From: Fodinibius sediminis
GTDB lineage: Bacteria > Bacteroidota > Rhodothermia > Balneolales > Balneolaceae
Assembly (NCBI RefSeq): GCF_900182555.1
Contig: NZ_FXTH01000022.1
Coordinates: forward strand, 1-53,131
Length of the DNA stretch: 53,131 bases
Direction of reading: 5' to 3'
A program made the position numbers and the translations under genes. Shown here piece by piece: positions 16,613 through 24,791 of the stretch (position 1 is the first letter of the stretch; each line of letters begins with the position of its first letter). The notes beneath the pieces are model-generated. The model was not told where the DNA came from. It did not search any database and was given only the letters and a program-made list of their open reading frames with translations.

Positions 16613-17884
16613 ATGAAGAAACTATCATTCGTTTTATTGAGCATTTTTCTTCTACTTGGAACAACCCGTGTCTGGGCCCAGCAGCAGCAGGAGGAGTTGT
16701 CGGATTTTGAAATCCAGAAGAATTTCAAGGCCCAGTATCAGGAATTTAAGAATAAAGTTGACACGGTTGCCGTGGCCGACAGCGCCCAGGCAATATTGGA
16801 GGATGTCGCTTCATTTGATCAGGAATATCAATCGCACAAGGAGCTGCTTAATAAAGCGCTTTATCCAGATACCTACAGCCAGGTGATCGAGGAGTTGAAT
16901 CAGGCGGCGACGCTGGCAGCCAACCGCCTCCAGAAAATGGAACAGCAGGACGATCAGCTGACCACGCTGCAGCTTCGGCTGCTGGCCTACCAGGAACATG
17001 TTTTCCAGTTGACCCAGGAAGCCGATTCCCTGAAGCAGGCGATGCAGGAATCCATAGAAAGTGAAAAACAGTTGTCGGGCATGGTACGCAACTACCGGAG
17101 AAACCTGGAACAGCGCGATGAACTTGTGCTGGCCTTTATCGACTCCACCGTGGTGGCTTACCAGCAGATGGATCTCCAGGCCATTAGAGAGCTTGAAAAG
17201 ATGAATGCTAAAGCTCGTATCGATTCCGATGGAGATGCGCTCAAGATGATCCGCGACATTGCAGCTGAAAATGTTACCATCCTCGAAGAGAACAGCAGTA
17301 AATTGCGCCTCGAGGATTATATGCGGATGCAGACGGTTCAGCAGCGGTTTGAAGAGATGTGGAATCGCCTCGGAAATAAGATCGCAGAGGTCTACGGCGG
17401 AAGCGATTCGGAAGAGATCGCCAGTGAGGTGGATAGCAGAATCTCAGAGTGGGATCAAATGCTGCAGGAAAAGACCTTCGCCACATTGAACGACTCGCTG
17501 AGCGAACAGGGCCTCGCAGTCGGTAGCTTTAAGAATGCCGAGGAATTCAAAAACTCCCTTAACAGCTATCTGGACAGTGCCATCAAGGAGAGTAAAAGCG
17601 ATGCCTCCCAGGAAAACTATGAACACTATCAGACCTTCCAGGACTTCTGGAACCGGGTGGAACGACAGTGGAGCAGTCATTTTACAAATGCTGAACTCAT
17701 GACAAGCGCCGAGCTGGCTACTATTTCCGAAAAAACGGATCAATGGGCGCAGTATGCTGAGCCGGAATCCAACACGATGACGTACCTTCTCATACTTGCT
17801 GTTTTTGTGGTTCTCGTACTTGGAGGGTTGCTGGTGCGTGAAAAAACCAAAAGCAATAAGGACAGAGAGAATGAAGCATCATAA
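16613..17884 (+). CDS. Envelope coiled-coil protein with C-terminal transmembrane anchor
   Basis: The 423-residue protein starts with a signal peptide (cut after VWAQ). Long Glu/Gln/Lys-rich helices with heptad-like spacing cover most of residues 30-370. One strong transmembrane segment near the C-terminus (TYLLILAVFVVLVLGGLLV) precedes a charged tail, KTKSNKDRENEAS. The layout suggests a periplasmic helical domain anchored in the inner membrane with its tail in the cytoplasm. No catalytic motif or known family is recognised. It overlaps nothing and follows the lipoprotein gene by 2 nt. Confidence 0.6.
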   Translation: MKKLSFVLLSIFLLLGTTRVWAQQQQEELSDFEIQKNFKAQYQEFKNKVDTVAVADSAQAILEDVASFDQEYQSHKELLNKALYPDTYSQVIEELNQAATLAANRLQKMEQQDDQLTTLQLRLLAYQEHVFQLTQEADSLKQAMQESIESEKQLSGMVRNYRRNLEQRDELVLAFIDSTVVAYQQMDLQAIRELEKMNAKARIDSDGDALKMIRDIAAENVTILEENSSKLRLEDYMRMQTVQQRFEEMWNRLGNKIAEVYGGSDSEEIASEVDSRISEWDQMLQEKTFATLNDSLSEQGLAVGSFKNAEEFKNSLNSYLDSAIKESKSDASQENYEHYQTFQDFWNRVERQWSSHFTNAELMTSAELATISEKTDQWAQYAEPESNTMTYLLILAVFVVLVLGGLLVREKTKSNKDRENEAS

Positions 17885-17906
17885 CAGATACTGAAAAAGG
17901 GGTGCT

Positions 17907-18752
17907 CTATTGCCCCTCGCTGGTATTGAGGCGTTTTCTTTTTATTTGCTTTATCTCCCTGGGCGTCAGCTCATTGTTGAAATCATATAAAGCTGCCTCC
18001 CAAGATCCGTAGGTGGGGTTCGGTAATATATACCAGCTTCGTCCCCATCGTATTTGGTGCTGATTGACGAGACGGATCCGCTCTTGAAGGCTCCTGTTTT
18101 TTGCCGGGATAAAATCATTGAGATCGTCACCAAAAAGCATAAGAATGCGATAACGGGAGCCCACATACCGGCGACGCGCACTCTTTTCAGAGGTCCACTG
18201 TGGCTGCTCCCCGTTACTCAGAATGCGATCTTCTTTGCTGGAGAGCGGGAAGCCGAGCTTCCGGAGGTTTGCACGGGTTCCCGCTTCCACCCCGGCATCC
18301 CTGTTTGTCAGGTAGAAGATGGCAATACCTTTCTCTGATGCTAATTTCAGGAAGGGTTGTGCCCCGGGAACCGCCTCAGCCCGGGCCTCCATGACCCAGC
18401 GGTTCCAGGCCTCGGGATCAAAATCACTGTTCTTTTTGATCATGCGAGCCTGAAAGGCAGAATTGTTGAGCACGGTTTCATCCACATCCACCACGATGGC
18501 CGTCGGGTAGTCGCGAAGAATTGAATCCTGCTGGGTTGGATAGGCGCTCCACTGCGAATCCTCTATCGCCAGCCCCAGCTGAGCTGCAGCTGTCTGGTAT
18601 ACCTGTATTGTCAGGGCCCTGTATTCAGCCGCATGCTGGGCCCAAAGCGTTGAGGAGGTAGTGGGATGCTGAAGGAGGCCTGCAGTACTGCTGCAGGCCG
18701 TTATGAGAGTTGCAAGAGCGGCCAGAAGTCCGGTGAGCGTGCAATTTTTCAT
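17907..18752 (-). CDS. Lipoprotein e(P4)-type acid phosphatase / 5'-nucleotidase
   Basis: A HAD-superfamily outer-membrane phosphatase that dephosphorylates nucleotides outside the cell. The start is placed at 18752 rather than 18782, because MKNCTLTGLLAALATLITAC gives a standard lipobox. The DDDD-type core is visible: VVDVDETVLNNSAFQ (both nucleophile-region Asp residues), FYLTNRDAGVEAGT and LMLFGDDLNDF. The C-terminus has GSWEAALYDFNN, typical of the e(P4) group. It is convergent with the coiled-coil gene and divergent from the RimB-like gene. Confidence 0.9.
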   Translation of the reverse strand: MKNCTLTGLLAALATLITACSSTAGLLQHPTTSSTLWAQHAAEYRALTIQVYQTAAAQLGLAIEDSQWSAYPTQQDSILRDYPTAIVVDVDETVLNNSAFQARMIKKNSDFDPEAWNRWVMEARAEAVPGAQPFLKLASEKGIAIFYLTNRDAGVEAGTRANLRKLGFPLSSKEDRILSNGEQPQWTSEKSARRRYVGSRYRILMLFGDDLNDFIPAKNRSLQERIRLVNQHQIRWGRSWYILPNPTYGSWEAALYDFNNELTPREIKQIKRKRLNTSEGQ

Positions 18753-18875
18753 GGCATCAGCTATATTAGATTGGATTTGCATTTCCCAAAGATAGCAAGT
18801 TTCGTGTGAGGGGATAAAGTTTATTCAGCAGATGATAGAAAGCAGAATAACTTGTATACTTAAGGCCGTTTATGG

Positions 18876-18891
18876 ATTGATAGAAATCAAT
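18876..18891 (+). repeat. Inverted repeat just upstream of the RimB-like gene
   Basis: ATTGAT and ATCAAT flank AGAA and end 4 nt before the start codon at 18896. It could form a small hairpin in the leader or bind a regulator. Confidence 0.35.
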
Positions 18892-18895
18892 AGCT

Positions 18896-19345
18896 ATGAG
18901 TAGAAAAGACAGAGGTTTGGATGTCATAGGACGGCTTGAATCCGTTGATTTTCCGGAATGGGAACTGTTTGATATCGATGCTAAGATTGATACGGGGGCC
19001 TATACCTCAAGTCTTCATTGCCATCATATTGAATCCTTTGATAAGAATGGCAGGCCCCATGTCCGTTTTAATTTGCTGGATCCTTCGCATGAGACCTATA
19101 ATGACAAACTTTTCAGACTTCCGGTTTACAACACAAAAACCATCAAAAGTTCAAACGGGACCACAGAAACACGCTTTATCATCAAAACGTTGATACGGAT
19201 TTTTGGTAAAGAACTTGAAGTGGAATTGTCACTGGCCAATCGATCGGAAATGCGCTATCCCGTATTGATTGGACGAAAACTAATTAATGGTCACTTTCTT
19301 GTCGATCCGTCCAAAAAATATTTAACAAAAATGATCAAGGAGTAG
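18896..19345 (+). CDS. RimB-like ATP-dependent zinc protease family (RimK-associated)
   Basis: The 149-residue protein belongs to the pepsin-like family that accompanies RimK (Pfam Zn_protease, called RimB in Pseudomonas). The active-site segment AKIDTGAYTSSLHCHHIE carries the DTG motif, and the second conserved block is YPVLIGRKLINGHFLVDPSKKYL. RimB is reported to cleave the poly-glutamate tails that RimK adds to ribosomal protein S6. Its position, 11 nt before rimK, supports this role here. It is probably the first gene of a five-gene operon. Confidence 0.88.
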   Translation: MSRKDRGLDVIGRLESVDFPEWELFDIDAKIDTGAYTSSLHCHHIESFDKNGRPHVRFNLLDPSHETYNDKLFRLPVYNTKTIKSSNGTTETRFIIKTLIRIFGKELEVELSLANRSEMRYPVLIGRKLINGHFLVDPSKKYLTKMIKE

Positions 19346-19356
19346 ATTTAAACTGC

Positions 19357-20235
19357 ATGCATATTGTTGTTTTATCGCGTAACAGGACCCTTTATTCGAC
19401 ATCCCGATTGGTTGAAGCTATTGAAGATGATGGACATACGGCAACAGTTCTCGATCATTTGAAATGTGATATTATCAGCGAAGAGGATAATCCCTGTATC
19501 CTGTATCGGGGCACCAAGGTTGAGGGGGTGGACGCTGTAATTCCCCGAATCGGGGCTTCAGTCACTTTTTACGGATCTGCTGTAGTGCGTCAGTTTGAGA
19601 TGATGAAGGTTTTCTCAACGGTTGAATCGCAGGCGCTGGTTCGTTCGCGCGACAAGCTGAGAAGCCTGCAGATCCTCGCTCGTTCAGGAGTGGGTATGCC
19701 CAAGACGGTGTTTACAAACGATTCTACAGAAGTGGGAAAAATTATTGAACTGGTCGGGGGTCCCCCGCTCATCGTCAAGCTGCTCGAGGGCACCCAGGGG
19801 GTGGGCGTTATCCTTGCGCCCACTTATCAGGCCGCTGAATCCATCATCCAGGCTTTTCACAGTATGAAAGCCCGCGTGATTGTACAGGAATATATTGAAG
19901 AGGCCAGGGGTGAGGATATCCGGGCTTTTGTGGTGGATGGAAAAGTTGTAGGGGCCATGAAACGAAAAGGCAAGGAAGGAGAATTTCGTTCGAACCTGCA
20001 CCGCGGTGGTTCGGGAGCACTCATTGAACTGAGCCCCCGGGAACGGGAAACTGCACTGATTGCAGCAGAAGCGATGCGGGTTTCTGTGGCAGGTGTGGAT
20101 TTGCTTCAATCAAAACGGGGGCCACTGGCGCTGGAGGTCAATTCCTCACCGGGACTTCAAGGCATTGAGACCGCGACAGGCAAAGATATTGCCGGTGAAA
20201 TCATCGCATATATAAAACGCAATGTCCAAGCATAG
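19357..20235 (+). CDS. rimK: RimK, ribosomal protein S6--L-glutamate ligase family
   Basis: The 292-residue ATP-grasp ligase has the RimK-specific N-terminal domain (MHIVVLSRNRTLYSTSRLVE, VIPRIGASVTFYG) and ATP-grasp core (PPLIVKLLEGTQGVGVILAP, VQEYIEEARGEDIRAFVVDG, ending LALEVNSSPGLQGIE with metal ligands). It adds glutamates to the C-terminus of S6 or to another target. Its last 14 nt overlap the next frame if that gene begins at 20222, a sign of translational coupling. Confidence 0.93.
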   Translation: MHIVVLSRNRTLYSTSRLVEAIEDDGHTATVLDHLKCDIISEEDNPCILYRGTKVEGVDAVIPRIGASVTFYGSAVVRQFEMMKVFSTVESQALVRSRDKLRSLQILARSGVGMPKTVFTNDSTEVGKIIELVGGPPLIVKLLEGTQGVGVILAPTYQAAESIIQAFHSMKARVIVQEYIEEARGEDIRAFVVDGKVVGAMKRKGKEGEFRSNLHRGGSGALIELSPRERETALIAAEAMRVSVAGVDLLQSKRGPLALEVNSSPGLQGIETATGKDIAGEIIAYIKRNVQA

Positions 20236-21214
20236 GGCCTCAAAAATACCTACCCAGATGTCTGACATTATAGAAATTAATGGCTATCGTATTGGCCGGG
20301 GCGAACAACAAGCTATCGAACTCAATATCGCCCGACTCCCGACACATACGAATATAGATCTCCCCATCCACCTATACAGAGCCGAAGAGGATGGACCGGT
20401 ACTGCTGCTGACAGGAGGACTGCACGGCGATGAAATCAACGGGATTGAGATCCTGCGCCGAATGATCCACAATCAGATGTTGATGCCCCGGAAAGGAACG
20501 GTTATCGCCATGCCGCTGGTAAATACCTATGGATTTATCCAGAATATTCGCGGCCTGCCCGACGGCAAGGATATTAACCGAAGCTTTCCAGGTAGTCAAA
20601 CGGGATCCCTGGCCAGCCTCATGGCTCATACCCTTATGAACCAGATCCTTCCCCACGTCGACTTGGGAATCGACTTCCATACGGGAGGGGAAGCACGGGC
20701 CAACTATCCCCAGATCCGGTGCGACTGGAGCCTCAAGAGGAACCGTGATATTGCGAAAGCCTTTTCACCGCCGGTTATCGTTAATTCTTCCGTACTCGAT
20801 AATACCTTTCGTAAAGCGGCTCAGGACAACGGGACCCCTGTCTTGGTCTATGAAGGCGGCGAGGCCCTTCGGTTTGACGAGTTGGCCATTCAAGAGGGCA
20901 TAGACGGTACCCTGCGTCTCATGGAATACCTGGAGATGATCCCGGCTACAACCGATCCACAACAAACAGAAATTTATGAAGCATCTCCCTGGATACGTGC
21001 CGAATATGGCGGACTGTTTCGACATGAAGCTGAGCTTGGCGACCATGTAGAGGAAGGCCAGCTGCTGGGATATATTAGTGATCCCTACGGAGATTTGTGG
21101 GCCGAGGTACAAAGCCACAAAGAAGGACGTATCATTGGATTGAATAATGCACCGGTCGTATACAAGGGAGATGCCCTTGTTCATATTGCCTGTGATTTTA
21201 TCAAAACTGTATAA
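20222..21214 (+). CDS. AstE/aspartoacylase-family zinc deacylase linked to RimK
   Basis: The 330-residue protein of the succinylglutamate desuccinylase/aspartoacylase superfamily (M14-like). Zinc ligands are in GGLHGDEINGIEILRR (His and Glu) and LGIDFHTGGEARANYPQIRC (His). The catalytic Glu region is VLVYEGGEALRF. A C-terminal beta domain (GDHVEEGQLLGYISDP) looks lipoyl-like. The start could be the ATG at 20222, overlapping rimK by 14 nt, or Met13 at 20258. This RimB-RimK-AstE-like order recurs in several phyla. The substrate is unknown; an N-acyl or glutamyl modification is plausible. Confidence 0.87.
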   Translation: MSKHRASKIPTQMSDIIEINGYRIGRGEQQAIELNIARLPTHTNIDLPIHLYRAEEDGPVLLLTGGLHGDEINGIEILRRMIHNQMLMPRKGTVIAMPLVNTYGFIQNIRGLPDGKDINRSFPGSQTGSLASLMAHTLMNQILPHVDLGIDFHTGGEARANYPQIRCDWSLKRNRDIAKAFSPPVIVNSSVLDNTFRKAAQDNGTPVLVYEGGEALRFDELAIQEGIDGTLRLMEYLEMIPATTDPQQTEIYEASPWIRAEYGGLFRHEAELGDHVEEGQLLGYISDPYGDLWAEVQSHKEGRIIGLNNAPVVYKGDALVHIACDFIKTV

Positions 21215-21228
21215 TATTCTATAATATC

Positions 21229-21582
21229 ATGTACGACGATCTAGTTTTTCATATTACGACAAAAGAAGAGTTCAACAATCAAAAAAGGAATAATAAGTAT
21301 TATCCGGAATCTCTTACTTCGAAAGGATTTATCCATTGTTCAAAGGGATCACAGATCGAACGTACGGCGAATCATCACTTCGCTGGCCGTCAAGAGGTTT
21401 TGCTGCTGGTTATTGATGTCTCTACGCTCTGCTCCGATATTAAATATGAGGTCGATGAAGAGACCGGAGAAAAGTTCCCCCATATTTACGGCCCCCTCAA
21501 CACGGATGCTATTATGGACAAACTGAACATTTTTGCCGAAAGCGACGGCACCTTCAATATTGCATTCAGTTCTAAATCATAG
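21229..21582 (+). CDS. DUF952 domain protein
   Basis: The 117-residue single-domain protein has the DUF952 landmarks KGFIHCSKGSQIERTANHHF near the N-terminus and EKFPHIYGPLNTDAI near the C-terminus. The fold is related to ADP-ribosyltransferases, but no activity is established for the family. It follows the AstE-like gene by 14 nt and abuts the next gene with no spacer (stop at 21582, ATG at 21583), so it belongs to the RimK run. Confidence 0.85.
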   Translation: MYDDLVFHITTKEEFNNQKRNNKYYPESLTSKGFIHCSKGSQIERTANHHFAGRQEVLLLVIDVSTLCSDIKYEVDEETGEKFPHIYGPLNTDAIMDKLNIFAESDGTFNIAFSSKS

Positions 21583-22446
21583 ATGGAGAACAACCGGCTT
21601 TTACACCATATTGAGGAGATAGCCCAGTGCCCCTCCTTCAGTTCGTATGAAGAGCGGCTCCACCCCTATGTTCGCAGTGTCTTTGAAAAGATTCAGCAAA
21701 GCAGAGAGGAAAAGGGTGTTGCGGGCAACAGTTTGATGTTTCGTGTTGGGCATCGCCCGGAGCGACCTACCATCGCATTGGCGGCCCATCTAGATAAAAT
21801 CAATCATTATGGTTCTGACTTCCCCGACTCACTTCCGGTTACGATTACCGAAGAATACATCGAGGGTGCAATGGACGACAGCGTGGGAGTAGGACTTCTG
21901 CTGCGGATCGCAGAGGAAGCTGCAAATCATGATTGGCCTGATTTACTGTTTTTCTTTTCTGAGATGGAGGAAAGCAAGGGGCTCAGGGAGCAGCCGGAAC
22001 TTCTTAAAGACGGGGGAAAGGGCTGTGAACACGGGATGGGGGCACGGCGCATTGTAAACCGGTGCCTGAACGTTTCCTGGCTGCCCGATCTGGTGATCAC
22101 GCTGGATACCACTCCGATTTTTAAGGGAGAGCCGGGTATCGCACTCTATGCGAGGCACTGGGAATTAAATAATCTGGATGCCTCAGATATACTCATAAAA
22201 GCCACAGAAGAGGTCATCAATGCCATGCTGAAACTGAATGGGGGCATTCGGCTCCATAACAACACCAATGATTATCTCCACTATGGATATGAATTTAATA
22301 AAAGGACATCACAGGATATTGTATCTATTGCTCTCGAGCCGGCAATTCACCCATACCATCAGCGTGGCGAGCGCGTTTACACCAGTGATGTAGAAGAAGT
22401 GTTTGATCTGACAGTGTCATATCTCAACAGCAGGGGTATTGCATAA
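21583..22446 (+). CDS. M28/M42-like zinc aminopeptidase
   Basis: The 287-residue protein has the metal-site pattern of co-catalytic zinc peptidases: His in ALAAHLDKINH, bridging Asp in EGAMDDSVGVGLLLR, and the acidic pair in FFFSEMEESKGLRE (catalytic Glu). Later ligands are plausibly the Asp of VITLDTTP and the His of ALEPAIHPYHQRG. It is shorter than classical M42 or M20 members and has no signal peptide, so it is cytoplasmic. It starts directly after the DUF952 stop. It may trim peptides or glutamyl conjugates tied to the RimK system; that is an inference from position. Confidence 0.75.
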   Translation: MENNRLLHHIEEIAQCPSFSSYEERLHPYVRSVFEKIQQSREEKGVAGNSLMFRVGHRPERPTIALAAHLDKINHYGSDFPDSLPVTITEEYIEGAMDDSVGVGLLLRIAEEAANHDWPDLLFFFSEMEESKGLREQPELLKDGGKGCEHGMGARRIVNRCLNVSWLPDLVITLDTTPIFKGEPGIALYARHWELNNLDASDILIKATEEVINAMLKLNGGIRLHNNTNDYLHYGYEFNKRTSQDIVSIALEPAIHPYHQRGERVYTSDVEEVFDLTVSYLNSRGIA

Positions 22447-22552
22447 CGAATAGCTGCAGCTGGAAACAGATGAAAAAATAAATCAGATATTGCGGACAAA
22501 ACCTCTATAATATGATCCTGGTACGCAAAGTTTAGTACAAGGTCAACGTAAA

Positions 22553-22774
22553 TTACCTCCCGATCTTTTTTCTGCTGTTTGCATGAAGCTTGTCTATTTT
22601 GTTAAAAATCCTTTCCAATGCTCCTTCTCTAAATAATCCTGCAGCAAAAACTTCTTTCTCACCATCCGAAAAGACGATATGAATAGATCCGATCCATGCA
22701 TACCGGTATTCTCTGACCTTGTAGAAACCGCGGTATTTTTTTGTTGCATAATATTCTTCTAAACGATGATCCAT
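22553..22774 (-). CDS. Hypothetical small protein (73 aa)
   Basis: The frame encodes a basic, aromatic-rich protein, MDHRLEEYYATKKYRGFYKV, continuing into a likely beta strand section (YAWIGSIHIVFSDGEKEVFA) and a helix (LERIFNKIDKLHANSRK). The composition looks like a real folded domain and not a shadow frame. No family is recognised. It stands opposite to the RimK run, in an AT-rich region, with no clear promoter. Confidence 0.5.
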   Translation of the reverse strand: MDHRLEEYYATKKYRGFYKVREYRYAWIGSIHIVFSDGEKEVFAAGLFREGALERIFNKIDKLHANSRKKIGR

Positions 22775-22962
22775 TGCGTTCCTGGGGAGATCCTATTAAA
22801 AATATGTCCTTTGCTTTATTTGTAGTCTAAATTAATATTTGCATGTAATAAATATTATGATACACTACGAATGCATAATGGAACTATCTTTTATATTGTA
22901 GGTAAATCCACTACACTGCAGTCTGCCAACTATTTTACTGCTGAATATTAGTATATGTTATA

Positions 22963-23160
22963 ATGAACGAATTATTGGAAGCTATTCGTACGTATGAAAA
23001 AAAATACTGGAAGTATCCAGAAATAAGGATAACCAGGAATTTCTTTGAAGAGCACCAGCGACAGCTTCTAAGGATTATGCAGGTTACCAAGGTAGTCTTT
23101 GATGACAGCGTGGATAAGTGGGAAATCATTACCGATGATCGTCATACCAAACAGAAATAA
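22963..23160 (+). CDS. Hypothetical small protein, first of two tandem paralogues
   Basis: A 65-residue protein beginning MNELLEAIRTYEKKYWKYPE. It aligns without gaps over about 55 residues with the 58-residue product at 23358-23534: L-[LI]-EAI then Y, YP, F, H and the late DD..D.WE residues agree in position. This supports both as genuine. The predicted fold is helix-strand with a C-terminal acidic strand. No known family and no signal peptide; function unknown. Confidence 0.55.
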   Translation: MNELLEAIRTYEKKYWKYPEIRITRNFFEEHQRQLLRIMQVTKVVFDDSVDKWEIITDDRHTKQK

Positions 23161-23357
23161 GCGCACAGTTGGCCCTACGATATTAAATGGCGGGGGGAGG
23201 CATAACGGCTTGCAGGTTGTGAACTTGCTTCCCTTTTCTTCGGATATGTCATGAGTAATAAATTATAGCGGTGTAAAGGGAACTTATCAGTATTTCTTGC
23301 GTATAATGCATGTATTGAACCTCTCTTTTTAAATTATATGAGAACGTTGGACGAACA

Positions 23358-23534
23358 ATGCCGGATCTGATCGAAGCAATAAGTATTTATTACAATGACA
23401 ATGGGGTTTACCCTAAAGTCTTGGTGAGTAGCAGCTTTTATGATACCCATAAATTGGGCATGGCTGATTTATTGGAGATTCTATCCATTGAAATTAATGA
23501 TGATATTTTGGACTGGGAATTAGAAAGCTCTTAG
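23358..23534 (+). CDS. Hypothetical small protein, second tandem paralogue
   Basis: A 58-residue frame (ATG at 23358, TAG at 23532) beginning MPDLIEAISIYYNDNGVYPK and ending DDILDWELESS. It is a diverged copy of the product at 22963-23160, sharing M-x-[ED]-L-[LI]-EAI-x2-Y, YP, F-[FY], H and DD-x2-D-x-WE. The 197-nt spacer between them has no other frame. The conservation of spacing argues for a small family evolving by duplication. Function unknown. Confidence 0.5.
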   Translation: MPDLIEAISIYYNDNGVYPKVLVSSSFYDTHKLGMADLLEILSIEINDDILDWELESS

Positions 23535-24045
23535 GGTAACGGGACACAGTCTTTTTTTACGTGTAAATGGTACTGTACGAGCGGAATTTCTGTTTTTTGT
23601 TCAGTTCCAGTTTCATGATGAAGAATCCATTGCCTTGCAACTGATAGCTGAAATACTGGAAAAGTAAGAGTCTGCCGGACCAAGGAAAGCATTGTCTGAT
23701 CCCGAGATAAGATGCTGGCCAATATATCGATAGCAATACCTTAGACTGGGGAGCCTTCCCCGGTGAAGCCACTTTCTGCTATTTTTTAAATTGCATCAAA
23801 TATCCTGATCACTTCAATGAGCGGTCAGTCCTTGCATTAGTTCTCCGGGAAGAGATTTTTTTAAAAGAAATATTGGCAGGGTCCGGCATACAGTTACTGT
23901 GGGATACCGACTGTCATAGCCCGGTATAGGGAGGTGATATTCTCCTCCCGGGAGAGGTTCCATTGCTACTTGGTCTTGTTGAGCAGATGTGCATAAACAG
24001 TTCCAGTGAAACCAATGGAACTCAAAATTTGGAATAATTTACTAT
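23535..24045 (+). other. Gene-poor stretch with two start-less open fragments
   Basis: Two plus-strand stretches are open but have no usable start. One ends at TAA 23665-23667 and reads FLFFVQFQFHDEESIALQLI, continuing AEILEK. The other runs 23711-23929 and includes FPGEATFCYFLNCIKYPDHF and GSGIQLLWDTD. Both look more protein-like than random sequence and may be remnants of one or two degraded genes. No RNA gene, repeat or family match is seen. Confidence 0.3.
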
Positions 24046-24080
24046 AAAAAAAGGCCTTTACTGGTTAGTAAAGGCCTTTG
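24046..24080 (-). terminator. Strong rho-independent terminator of tRNA-Val
   Basis: AAAGGCCTTTAC (24050-24061) and GTAAAGGCCTTT (24068-24079) form a perfect 12-bp stem with a 6-nt loop. A T-rich tract follows on the minus strand, 6 nt past the tRNA 3' end. Confidence 0.85.
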
Positions 24081-24085
24081 GGGTG

Positions 24086-24160
24086 TGGGTAATGCAGGAT
24101 TCGAACCTGCGACCCCCAGCTTGTCGAGCTGGTGCTCTAAACCAACTGAGCTAATTACCC
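24086..24160 (-). tRNA. tRNA-Val (anticodon GAC)
   Basis: The minus strand folds into a cloverleaf. The acceptor stem GGGTAAT pairs with ATTACCC, the D stem is GCTC/GAGC, and the anticodon stem CCAGC/GCTGG closes the loop TCGACAA with anticodon GAC. The T arm is GCAGG-TTCGAAT-CCTGC, and the discriminator is A. CCA is not encoded. The base at position 33 reads C, not the near-universal U, and T32 can pair with A38. A terminator follows directly and a promoter-like pair precedes it, so the tRNA is a single-gene unit. Confidence 0.9.
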
Positions 24161-24170
24161 GTGAGCGCCC

Positions 24171-24200
24171 AATATAGTGATCTTTCATATTAGATAGCAA
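24171..24200 (-). promoter_or_regulatory. Candidate promoter of tRNA-Val
   Basis: On the minus strand, TTGCTA and TATATT are spaced by 18 nt. TATATT ends 10 nt before the mature tRNA 5' end, which suits a short leader. Confidence 0.4.
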
Positions 24201-24320
24201 GTGATGACCAGAACTATTTTGTCCAAGAGGGTATCGCGCGTTTTCTGCTCTTTTTTCTTTCGGCTGTAGAGCAGGTTTTGTATTTTTAGGATTCGAAAAA
24301 ATATTCGTTTAAAAAGAATT

Positions 24321-24776
24321 ATGGCCCAGCGAAGAGAAGCCCGCAAAGCAGTACTGCAAGCCTTATATGCCAATGAAATAGGCAAAGGAAAATGGACCGA
24401 AATTATAAAGTCAGTTATAAAACCCAAGCTCACCGATCCCGATACTTTCAAATTTGGTGAGCGATTGTTTCTCAAGGTTGTTAACAATCAGGAGACCCTG
24501 GACGAAGTTATTCAATCGCATATCAACAACTGGAGCATTGACCGGTTAAATGCTGTAGACCGCCTGATCCTGCGTCTGGCTATTGCAGAGTTTCTGTTTT
24601 TTGAACAGATACCTACCAAGGTAACAATTAATGAAGCTATTGAAATTGCCAAGAAATTCTCTACAAAGAAGTCAGGCAATTTTGTGAACGGCATCCTGGA
24701 CTCCGCCCTGGAACAGCTTAAAAAGGATAACCGCATCCAGAAAAAGGGCAGGGGGCTGATTGAAACCTCTCTCTAA
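24321..24776 (+). CDS. nusB: Transcription antitermination factor NusB
   Basis: The 151-residue all-helical NusB protein binds boxA RNA with S10 to prevent early termination in rRNA operons. Matching segments are RREARKAVLQALYANEIG, SIDRLNAVDRLILRLAIAEF, and the C-terminal TINEAIEIAKKFSTKKSGNF then VNGILD. Length and order fit well. It starts a plus-strand run: the phosphatase follows at 15 nt and ychF 36 nt later. Confidence 0.95.
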   Translation: MAQRREARKAVLQALYANEIGKGKWTEIIKSVIKPKLTDPDTFKFGERLFLKVVNNQETLDEVIQSHINNWSIDRLNAVDRLILRLAIAEFLFFEQIPTKVTINEAIEIAKKFSTKKSGNFVNGILDSALEQLKKDNRIQKKGRGLIETSL

Positions 24777-24791
24777 ATTAGAAGAGTCTTT

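Noticed and set aside
22447-24160. Integrated element with att repeats at tRNA-Val
   Set aside because: No integrase and no second copy of the tRNA 3' end were found in this stretch, so an integrative element is not claimed.
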